The notes under the pieces are model-generated. The model did no database searches. It saw nothing but the letters and a program-made list of their open reading frames with translations, and was not told where the DNA came from. 64,000 nt of DNA from Pedobacter sp. MC2016-15 (GTDB taxonomy: Bacteria; Bacteroidota; Bacteroidia; Sphingobacteriales; Sphingobacteriaceae): contig NZ_JAPIVS010000002.1 in NCBI RefSeq assembly GCF_026239695.1, positions 186,001-250,000 on the forward strand. The letters run 5' to 3'. Within the stretch, counting starts at the first letter, position 1. Each line of letters opens with the position of its first letter. The position numbers and the translations under genes were made by a program. Below are positions 28,201-33,712 of the stretch, one piece after another.

Positions 28201-28261
28201 AACTTTATGGAAGCAGTGTAATTATTTCAACGAGTTAGCAAAAGAACTATACAGAGCTTAG
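25211..28261 (+). CDS. Large superfamily 1 DNA/RNA helicase (COG1112/Dna2-like)
   Basis: The 1016-residue protein is a cytoplasmic ATP-dependent helicase. Motif I is GPPGTGKTT at residues 299-307. Motif II is IDEAG near 752-756, followed by the Q-containing GDPLQIEPV near 777. Motif IV/V segments LRAHRRC and TIHTFQGKETDIV, and motif VI as NVALTRAKKRLYVIG, are near the C-terminus. An insertion of about 160 residues rich in Glu, Lys and Gln with heptad character (roughly 480-640, for example LEDLQSLKIEQKILDDHKQN) lies between the halves of domain 1 and is probably coiled coil. The first 290 residues form a domain I do not recognise beyond similarity to other bacterial proteins of this type. No nuclease motif is visible. 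It stands alone between two toxin-antitoxin modules, so a role in phage defence or element maintenance is plausible but unproven. Confidence 0.85.
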   Translation: MKADQKTILNFWRAIEIFSLPDLPTEAKLFQAGISLPWELPNENEKDLRWHHILFLGRISKQDITAEIEKATSYVPSEEEKLEDLISGNTCLAALVIDQEGHCSSVNGYIQASYVHGLLCLQKHKPLSFIDDELEKGQKAFQDRFSINPVAERVEDLQTVTINWGHLDRELEVLKEAEIQGLDWEPLVFIKSFRLSKHAKPDTAFLNSFYLKDINNLITTQKAYGEGLQQFLTIDISGIKRINLLKDADAFWEKLNPKDIPAGRWPSNPNYGLYSAQLGAVATCLSTLKNNNGLIGINGPPGTGKTTLLSDIVAEVVVVRAKRLLKKGNKKLFGKWQKIERPDFTFHLYEPNADIFSDAGIVVASNNNAAVENISKELPSTGKIDTHYFPQAGYFADQSKDLIEGDSWGLLASALGNAENKQNFKKKFWYPGEDRIGFMKFLSLQYNKENDKTLENGELFDNTAKELIELLDQFEKFRNEAMKLHALLGQYLEDLQSLKIEQKILDDHKQNKLKLDGIEETLNNDLQGISNRILSLQQSLALHQKAKPSWFFVQKLLKTPAYRKWKETEVLYLSGLATNTQKLISLQQELDSIVQNLRSLVKQIFKKEGIVETIKNRLAEYQNLKREFHEHYEIPFEHIPDEKVVQDYFHDKDAFHKTTPWSSVKINTLRSNIFLQSLKLHEYAVLSHAKPFWNNLNLFMEYLDGKVIVSADVAESLWKTFFFCVPVVSTTLASVSRLFQSMGKESIGWLLIDEAGQATPQSAAGIISRCQKNIIIGDPLQIEPVLSVNSRLVKMLSETYHADLVWSPLHNSVQTLADRVSPFGSWLREQEENPVWTGFPLRAHRRCNNPMFEIANKIAYDGQMVKVMSDVLFDCELGDSSWFDVKGRIVENKHVIEEEMNLLLEKITLLKNTRSEIFVISPFKSVADRCAEIFRGNRLVRCGTIHTFQGKETDIVFLVLGSGPTKTDARAWASRKPNMLNVALTRAKKRLYVIGNVTLWKQCNYFNELAKELYRA

Positions 28262-28572
28262 GACTGATACAGATACTTTGTATGGTTCGAGATCATCTAA
28301 TGCAAGGAGCCTGTGAGGATTTTTGTGTAAATGGCCAACCATATTATAATCAAAGTCGACATCTATTTTCAAATATTATGTTGAATTGGTAAGGGGAATC
28401 AATCAATTGAGCAATGAGGACAGCTAAAGTCTATTATAACAAAATTCTAGCCGTTTAATAAAAGTTATGAGGCAAGCTTATTCGTTATCTATTTTTTAAA
28501 GCTAACCATTTTTTATATTACACACCCTTACTTAAAGGTTCTTTAATTTTATGTTTGCATTGCTACAAAAAA
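28262..28572. other. Gap between helicase and hipBA
   Basis: This is 311 bases of AT-rich DNA. I see no gene, no clear terminator for the helicase and no repeat. A TTCGAGA run near 28287 resembles a tRNA T loop but lacks the rest of a tRNA. Confidence 0.35.
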
Positions 28573-28619
28573 GGATATTATTATATCCATTTTTGCTATA
28601 TTTGGATATAATAATATCC
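28573..28619. promoter_or_regulatory. Twin hipBA operators flanking the -7 box
   Basis: GGATATTATTATATCC (28573-28588) and its exact reverse complement (28604-28619) are separated by 15 bases. Each is itself GGATAT-N4-ATATCC. Between and touching them lies TATATTTG (28597-28604), an exact Bacteroidota -7 box, which would start transcription inside the second site about 12 bases before the hipB ATG. The GGATA/TATCC half-sites are the same words that E. coli HipB reads (TATCC-N8-GGATA), in different spacing. Confidence 0.8.
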
Positions 28620-28622
28620 ATT

Positions 28623-28913
28623 ATGAAATCAAAGCAGGTAGTTGTCTTTCCCAAATACCAGAAGATTTGGGACCAGCTTGGTGAGAATATTAAATTAGCC
28701 AGGAAACGACGCAACATCACGGCAATTCAGCTTGCTGAACGTGCGGCAATAGAGCGGTTAACACTTCGCAAAATTGAGCGTGGTGATCCCAGTGTATCAA
28801 TGGGAGCTTATTTTAATGTGTTAAGGGCACTTAACCTACATGAAGATTTTCTTAAGCTAGGTGTTGATGATGAACTGGGCAGGAAATTACAGGATCTTAA
28901 TCTGTTATCATAA
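28623..28913 (+). CDS. hipB: HipB-like XRE antitoxin/repressor
   Basis: The 96-residue DNA-binding protein has a helix-turn-helix at about residues 20-75 (NIKLARKRRNITAIQLAER, ERLTLRKIERGDPSVSM), the pattern of HipB-type XRE regulators. It should repress its own operon and neutralise HipA. The ATG at 28623 is chosen because it lies just after the second operator; an in-frame ATG at 28551 would read through both operators and add a hydrophobic stretch encoded by them. The stop overlaps the hipA start by one base (TAATG), so the two are translationally coupled. Confidence 0.88.
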   Translation: MKSKQVVVFPKYQKIWDQLGENIKLARKRRNITAIQLAERAAIERLTLRKIERGDPSVSMGAYFNVLRALNLHEDFLKLGVDDELGRKLQDLNLLS

Positions 28914-30175
28914 TGGCAGTAAACAAAACGGACATCTGGATCTACGCACACTGGCAGGGAATGGTAGTGCCGGAATGTATAGGGATTTTATCTGCCCAAC
29001 AGAGCAAAGGCAGTAAGGTTTTTAGTTTTTCCTACGATAGAGATTGGTTGGGCACCAAAGACAGATTCGTGTTAGATCCGGATATTAATTGGGTGACGGG
29101 TCAACAATATATAAGTGGTAAAGACAACTTTGGTGTATTTATGGATTCTATGCCGGATACCTGGGGAAGACGGCTTATGCAACGAAGGGCTGCTCAGAAA
29201 GCATTAGAGATAAAGCAACCAGTGCCCTCTTTATATGAACTTGATTATTTGCTTGGAGTTCATGATGTCACAAGAATGGGAGCTCTCCGTTTCAAATTAG
29301 ATCCTGATGGCCCGTTTCTCGATGATGATCGTGATACTCCTGCTCCACCAATAGCACATATACGAGCATTACAAGAAAGTGTCAGGGCATATGAAATGGA
29401 TGAGGATGGTAAATATGCAGACAAATGGATGCACATGCTAATTGCCCCTGGATCTTCATTAGGCGGTGCACGGCCGAAAGCCAATATAGTGGATACGAAT
29501 GGCAATCTATGTATAGCAAAATTCCCATCAAAAAATGATACTACAGACAAGGCCGCATGGGAATACTTAGCTTATCGTTTAGGCCTAAAGGCAGGCCTTA
29601 CTCTTCCATCTTGTGAACTCATTAAAGTACATGGACCGTATCATACATTTTTGTCCAGAAGATTTGATCGTTCTGGAGATGAAAGGATACATTTTGCATC
29701 TGCAATGACTATGACCGGAAATAATGAAGACCTGATCCGAGATTCAACGCCAAGCTATCTAGATATAGCAGAATTCCTTCAGTATTCGGGAGGTAAAAAT
29801 ATTGAGGCAGATCTTCACCAGTTATGGCGACGAATAATATTTAATATGACAATATCAAATACTGACGATCATCTTAGAAATCATGGGTTCCTTCTGAACA
29901 CTGATGGATGGAGACTTTCTCCTGCTTATGACCTCAATCCATCGACAGATAAAGCTGGTCTTGCAATTAATGTCGATTCGCATAATAATGCTTTAGATCT
30001 GGATCTTGCTAGGAGTGTTGGTCCTTATTTTCAACTTCAGGATGCCCAGATGGAAAAAATTATTGAACAAGTAATTTCGGCGGTTAAAGAATGGAGAGTT
30101 GTAGCAAAGGATATCGGCATTTCCAGGGCTGAGCAGGAAATTATGTCGCCCGCCTTTCAACTTGCGAACTCCTGA
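28913..30175 (+). CDS. hipA: HipA-like serine/threonine kinase toxin
   Basis: In E. coli HipA phosphorylates glutamyl-tRNA synthetase and stops growth, giving persistence. This 420-residue homologue has the N-subdomain 1 (about residues 5-110, with DSMPDTWGRRLMQRR), the P-loop-like GSSLGGARPKA at 180-190 containing the serines that correspond to the autophosphorylation region, the ATP-lysine segment LCIAKFPSK near 199-207, the catalytic loop NTDDHLRNH with Asp318 and Asn323, and the metal-binding SPAYDLNPS with Asp340. All key residues are present, so the kinase is probably active. Its target here is unknown. It is translationally coupled to hipB and ends before a stem-loop terminator. Confidence 0.92.
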   Translation: MAVNKTDIWIYAHWQGMVVPECIGILSAQQSKGSKVFSFSYDRDWLGTKDRFVLDPDINWVTGQQYISGKDNFGVFMDSMPDTWGRRLMQRRAAQKALEIKQPVPSLYELDYLLGVHDVTRMGALRFKLDPDGPFLDDDRDTPAPPIAHIRALQESVRAYEMDEDGKYADKWMHMLIAPGSSLGGARPKANIVDTNGNLCIAKFPSKNDTTDKAAWEYLAYRLGLKAGLTLPSCELIKVHGPYHTFLSRRFDRSGDERIHFASAMTMTGNNEDLIRDSTPSYLDIAEFLQYSGGKNIEADLHQLWRRIIFNMTISNTDDHLRNHGFLLNTDGWRLSPAYDLNPSTDKAGLAINVDSHNNALDLDLARSVGPYFQLQDAQMEKIIEQVISAVKEWRVVAKDIGISRAEQEIMSPAFQLANS

Positions 30176-30253
30176 AAGATAATGTAAATCTGGATGAAAA
30201 ACATTAAGTTAATTTTTTGAATGTATTTATTTTGTTCAACTTTGTGTAAACAT

Positions 30254-30302
30254 GCTTACCCCGCTTCCCACAGAACAGCGCGCTTAGGGTGAGCTTTTTT
30301 TT
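30254..30302 (+). terminator. Intrinsic terminator after hipA
   Basis: GCTTACCC (30254-30261) pairs with GGGTGAGC (30287-30294) and is followed by eight T residues. The enclosed 25 bases contain a smaller self-complementary AGCGCGCT. Confidence 0.65.
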
Positions 30303-30443
30303 GCCAAAGCATCAAATATTATTTAAATTTTGAGCTAATCCAATGCTATGAGAAAAGTTTGAAGAATGTGTTCACATTTAAAAAAGATCAATACACTCTT
30401 AAAATAGCTACTTCCATCAGCATATACCTTGAGGCGTCATTAA

Positions 30444-30541
30444 GTTATAATCTGAAAAATTTGTGATTTTAGCCGTTATAGTATGAAAAATTTGTAACTA
30501 AGCCAGTTTTACCCAAGTATAATCGGAAAAATTTGTAGCAT
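30444..30541. repeat. Three direct repeats, possible insertion-sequence end
   Basis: Two adjacent units of 31 and 30 bases (30444-30474 and 30475-30504) both begin GTTATA, share GAAAAATTTGT and end AGCC. A third partial unit at 30516-30541 has AGTATAATCGGAAAAATTTGT. On the reverse strand each reads ACAAATTTTTC followed by an A/T-rich TATA segment, and the outermost copy begins TGCTAC. IS21-type elements carry such multiple repeats at their ends and start with TG. No transposase is nearby, so this could be a relic end. Confidence 0.5.
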
Positions 30542-30656
30542 TGGATAAGCACAGTGATCCAAATCTTAACGCCGAGGTCAAAATCAACTCGCCTCAAAAT
30601 GAATGGTATTTTAAGGTGAACCTAATTTTGCAGTATTATTTTGAGGTTAAAAAATG

Positions 30657-30692
30657 AGCTAACCTTAAAAAATCGATTTTTTAAGGTCAGCT
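30657..30692. terminator. Bidirectional hairpin between hipA and the DUF6624-like gene
   Basis: The 26-base segment 30662-30687 (ACCTTAAAAAATCG and complement) is a perfect palindrome, with AGCT on both outer flanks (30657-30660, 30689-30692). It lies in a convergent gap, where either gene could use it. A wider inverted repeat, CCTCAAAAT near 30593 and ATTTTGAGG near 30638, lies beside it. Confidence 0.55.
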
Positions 30693-30727
30693 ATAGTTAT
30701 AAGGGTAAAGCACTTGCTCTCAAATTT

Positions 30728-31396
30728 TTATCTGATATCTTGTTTCTTCACTATTTCTTCAATATTCTGTAGTTCTTTTTTGTATGCTTCAACATTCCAT
30801 CCACTCACGTAATCCTGCATTGGCGGCATGCCCATCGCTTTACGTCTTGTTTCAAGACCATCAATGTCATTGATAGGATAGATATACTTTTCCCCAGTTT
30901 CCTTATCAGTAAATCCCTGACTTCCATAGATTTGCTTTTTCCCTTTTCGCATACAAATCCTATCTTCAAGAATTGCCAGGTTACTCGACAAGATCTCGCC
31001 CTTTTTTTCAGCTTCTCTGATCATTGGTAAAAAATCTTCCTGTGTTTTCAGGTCGGCATGCTGTATCACTAAAAATAAGCCTTGTGCTGCATTAAGACCA
31101 ACTTTTTGAGGACTTAGCCAACCATACATTTTGATAATTGCATTTATTGTTGTCAGGTTTTGCTGATCTGTTTTTTTCATCACACAGGCGAGACTATCGA
31201 TGATATTGGAATCTTTATTCTGCTGTTTGGCTTGAATGTATGCCATTCTCGTCGATTGATCCGATTTATAAATAGCTTCTAAAGTATCAGCTAATGGTTT
31301 ATTCAATTTTGAGTCGTCAATGCTAAAACTGGTTACCTGACCGGTTGAAATGAAAGAAGAAAAAATGAGCAGACTTAAGATATTCAAGATCTTCAT
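30728..31396 (-). CDS. Secreted DUF6624-like protein of unknown function
   Basis: The 222-residue protein begins with a signal peptide (MKILNILSLLIFSSFISTG, then Q), so it is exported. The conserved part has YGWLSPQKVGLNAAQGLFLV, IQHADLKTQEDFLPMIREA, LAILEDRICMRKGKKQIYGSQ and ETRRKAMGMPPMQDYV, which is the pattern I associate with the DUF6624 family of Bacteroidota. No catalytic site can be named; the conserved QHAD and ED-R residues are the best candidates. It is a single gene, convergent with hipA, and preceded by the structured non-coding element at 31491-31658. Confidence 0.6.
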   Translation of the reverse strand: MKILNILSLLIFSSFISTGQVTSFSIDDSKLNKPLADTLEAIYKSDQSTRMAYIQAKQQNKDSNIIDSLACVMKKTDQQNLTTINAIIKMYGWLSPQKVGLNAAQGLFLVIQHADLKTQEDFLPMIREAEKKGEILSSNLAILEDRICMRKGKKQIYGSQGFTDKETGEKYIYPINDIDGLETRRKAMGMPPMQDYVSGWNVEAYKKELQNIEEIVKKQDIR

Positions 31397-31772
31397 TTAA
31401 TAAAGATGCATAAATTAATAGTCAATCTGTTGATTACATGTGTAATAACTTCAGTAATAATCAGAAAACTATTAAAAAACACTTCATGACAACTCCGTTC
31501 GGACATAGTCCGAGTTGAGTTAAGGTACCGTTCGAGATTCCTCTAAGTTTAGCTCCGCCTTGGCCCATCTTTTATCCAGCTCAAAACTATCGGGGGGGTA
31601 TAGAAAGGCTAGGGGAAAGCTAGGGAAAAGATAGGTTAAAGCCAGGGAAATCTCGAACCTTATACGAACTCATACTTAACCAAACCCAGTGCCATGCAGG
31701 GCCAGCCATTTTTCAAAATGATTTAAGAGTCAGGTAAAGATCTTCTTATGCCTGCCAAAAACATTAAGAAAA
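31397..31772. other. Gap holding a structured non-coding element
   Basis: There is no protein gene here. The outer parts (31397-31490 and 31659-31772) show nothing but the likely promoter of the DUF6624-like gene and a short ATTACA-TG-TGTAAT repeat near 31434. The centre is listed separately. Confidence 0.5.
31491..31658. repeat. Composite intergenic element: hairpin, inverted repeats and 11-nt tandem array
   Basis: A long hairpin (31491-31521, inner stem CGGAC/GTCCG with loop ATA, outer AACTC/GAGTT joined by wobble pairs) is followed by inverted repeats GTTCGAGATT (31530-31539) and AATCTCGAAC (31649-31658). Between them are a run of seven G (31592-31598) and four 11-base units in exact phase (31608-31651) of the form G(C/A)(T/C)AGG(G/T)NAAA. 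The design is too regular for chance but codes for nothing, so it may be a mobile intergenic repeat or a structured RNA. Confidence 0.6.
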
Positions 31773-32492
31773 TCAGCGTTTCACAAATTTCTCAATATGT
31801 TCTTTCCAGACGCCATATCCTACTCCATTGAGATGAATTCCATCAAATGAGTACTGATCACTCAGATTACCATTAGCATCTTGAAAAGAACTGTAAAGAT
31901 CTATATAGGTTACATTGTTATCTTTTGATATTTGCTTCAGCCTACCATTGATATAATCAATCTGCTTATTTATACCGGGCTCCTGGCTATGTGTTGGCAG
32001 TAAGCTATGAACATATAACTGTGTGCCGGGAGATTTTAAGCTGATCTGCTTAACTAAATTCTCATAACCGGATACTACATTACGTTCATCATCATGCTTG
32101 TTAATAAGGTCATTGATACCCACCATTAAGAATATCTTTTTGGGGTTGTCTGATAACACATCATTTAATCTGGCTGTAACGCCTTCAATATCATCCCCTG
32201 AGATACCTCTATTCCGGATTTGGTTGTTTTCAAGCAAGTCACTCCATTCACCATACTGAATATTGCTGTCCCCTATAAAAATAATCTCATTTGACCTGTG
32301 AGGGAGGTTATTGAATATACTGACCTTCTGCCTGTAAGAAAAAGCATTCTGATAAGATTTTTGCATTTTCTTCTTAGCGCGTGATTTAAAATATGCTAGT
32401 CCACCCATTCCGTTGACTAACCGGACGCTGAAAGTAAACAACACTATATTTATCAGAACTGAGATGATGAGGAAAGCGCTAATTTTTTTCAT
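31773..32492 (-). CDS. SGNH/GDSL-family hydrolase with N-terminal membrane anchor
   Basis: The 239-residue protein has a hydrophobic N-terminal segment (residues 5-24) that could be an anchor or uncleaved signal. The SGNH blocks are complete: the nucleophile Ser76 in FIGDSNIQ, Gly in NRGISGDD, Asn in MVGINDL, and the Asp-His pair in FDGIHLNGVGY. These enzymes are esterases or acetylhydrolases acting on lipids or acetylated sugars, here probably outside the cytoplasm. The substrate is unknown. It lies 75 bases after the WYL regulator on the same strand, so the two may be co-transcribed. Confidence 0.88.
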   Translation of the reverse strand: MKKISAFLIISVLINIVLFTFSVRLVNGMGGLAYFKSRAKKKMQKSYQNAFSYRQKVSIFNNLPHRSNEIIFIGDSNIQYGEWSDLLENNQIRNRGISGDDIEGVTARLNDVLSDNPKKIFLMVGINDLINKHDDERNVVSGYENLVKQISLKSPGTQLYVHSLLPTHSQEPGINKQIDYINGRLKQISKDNNVTYIDLYSSFQDANGNLSDQYSFDGIHLNGVGYGVWKEHIEKFVKR

Positions 32493-32567
32493 AATATCAG
32501 CGGCTCCGGAATGAATTTGATAAAATAAACCGCCATCGCAAAATTGAACTTTATCAACGTTTATTGA

Positions 32568-33617
32568 TTACGGATTCCCGTATTCTATGCTACTTTTCAT
32601 AACGTTAACAGTATATCTTTCCAGCGACTTATTCAGGTGGGCCCTGATCTGTTTCACTAAAATCTTTGGCCCTAATACCCTCATTTTCGCCCCAAAACCC
32701 AATAGTTCCCTCTCCAGCTCAAAATTCAAGATCACGTTAATGCTAAAGATTTTGCCGTCAGCCTCTGTCTTTAACAGCTTTTGAGTATGATGAATCGGCT
32801 TTGTGATCACATAGGGCGCATTATCATGATCTACCCAGAATACCACTTCAGCACTCTTTTGTCCCGGAGATTTTGTTACGCCGATACAGTTGTCGTAATA
32901 AGTAGCAAGGTCAAGTGTTCTATTCTCCCTGTAACCCTCATCATGTTCTTCGATAGTTTGTATCCTGTCCAGCGCCAGGTTCAGGATCTTTGGACTCCTC
33001 CCATGTTGCAAGCCAAGAATAAACCAGCGGTTGCGGTATTCTTTGAGCAGGTATCCGCTGAAGCAGAACGTACTCGCTTGTCTGGCTTTAAAAGATTGAT
33101 AAGTGATACAGATCGTTTTCTTAGCCACTATAGCTTTACGTATCACTTCAATCCACTCCAGACCCTTCAGGCTATCGTTTTTCTCGAAATCTACTACCGG
33201 AGTATTATGCGTTTTCTGCGTGTAGATTTTGTCCTCCAGTTTACTCACCATCTCGTTGAGGTCAGTAAAGTGGCTCAGACCTTTAAACTGCTTTAACAAG
33301 TCAGAAACCTCCGTCAATACCTGCATATCCTGATGGTTGAGCGGACTGTTGGTGATGCTGTAATCTTTATCTGCGTACGTGTAGTACTTTTTATCAACAA
33401 CCACTATTGGCGCTTCGTACCCTAGTTTATTGCTCCTCATCATTTCCAGGTCGGCCTGAACAGTTCTGCGGCTAACCCCCGTATTAATACCCTGGTACTC
33501 ATACAGCGCATCTCCGCAAGCCTCCATCAGATCGTCCAATGTCCATTTCTTAAAGCGGTTCCGGAGACATTGGTCGATGGTTCGGTAGCGTATCAGGGCA
33601 TTTCGGTTTACTGGCAT
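32568..33617 (-). CDS. WYL-domain transcriptional regulator (YafY type)
   Basis: The 349-residue protein has an N-terminal winged helix-turn-helix (about residues 1-70, with RYRTIDQCLRNRFKKWTLDDL and GVSRRTVQADLEMM) and a WYL domain around residues 150-240 (ITYQSFKAR...FSGYLLKEYRNRWFILG), followed by a WCX-type C-terminal part. WYL domains sense nucleic acid or nucleotide ligands. The start is the ATG at 33617; a TTG six bases earlier is in frame. It is divergent from the RtcB gene across 95 bases that contain two pairs of 8-bp direct repeats, so it is the natural candidate regulator of that gene. Confidence 0.9.
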   Translation of the reverse strand: MPVNRNALIRYRTIDQCLRNRFKKWTLDDLMEACGDALYEYQGINTGVSRRTVQADLEMMRSNKLGYEAPIVVVDKKYYTYADKDYSITNSPLNHQDMQVLTEVSDLLKQFKGLSHFTDLNEMVSKLEDKIYTQKTHNTPVVDFEKNDSLKGLEWIEVIRKAIVAKKTICITYQSFKARQASTFCFSGYLLKEYRNRWFILGLQHGRSPKILNLALDRIQTIEEHDEGYRENRTLDLATYYDNCIGVTKSPGQKSAEVVFWVDHDNAPYVITKPIHHTQKLLKTEADGKIFSINVILNFELERELLGFGAKMRVLGPKILVKQIRAHLNKSLERYTVNVMKSSIEYGNP

Positions 33618-33630
33618 CTGCAAATATTTT

Positions 33631-33674
33631 TATGAATTTATGAATTATTTTTCACTGCGCAAATAGACTGCGCA
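33631..33674. promoter_or_regulatory. Divergent WYL/rtcB control region with two direct repeats
   Basis: TATGAATT occurs twice in tandem (33631-33638, 33639-33646). ACTGCGCA occurs twice (33654-33661, 33667-33674) with a 13-base period, and the second copy lies in the perfect palindrome CTGCGCAG. The second pair is followed by TATTCCTTTG (33682-33691), a spaced variant of the -7 box for rtcB. These are plausible binding sites for the WYL protein. Confidence 0.5.
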
Positions 33675-33712
33675 GGAGCTATATTCCTTTGTATCATTAA
33701 ATAACAACGATC

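Noticed and set aside
28281..28300. tRNA T-arm-like sequence
   Set aside because: GGTTCGAGATC resembles a T loop, but no acceptor, D or anticodon arms can be drawn around it.
24452..30175. Restriction-modification or known multi-gene defence system
   Set aside because: No methylase, nuclease, Zorya, Thoeris, CBASS or Gabija partner domains could be recognised beside the helicase.
30444..30541. CRISPR array
   Set aside because: Two of the repeats are immediately adjacent with no spacer, the third is partial and at an uneven distance, and no cas genes are present.
31491..31658. Retron or diversity-generating template RNA
   Set aside because: The region is strongly structured, but no reverse transcriptase gene exists in the window.
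23100..33000. A second copy of the tRNA-Arg 3' end as an attachment site
   Set aside because: I looked for TTCTCGTCGGGACC-like sequence to the right of the tRNA. Only short partial matches such as GTTCGAGA (28287, 31530) and a GTCCCGGAGA inside the WYL gene were seen, none long enough.
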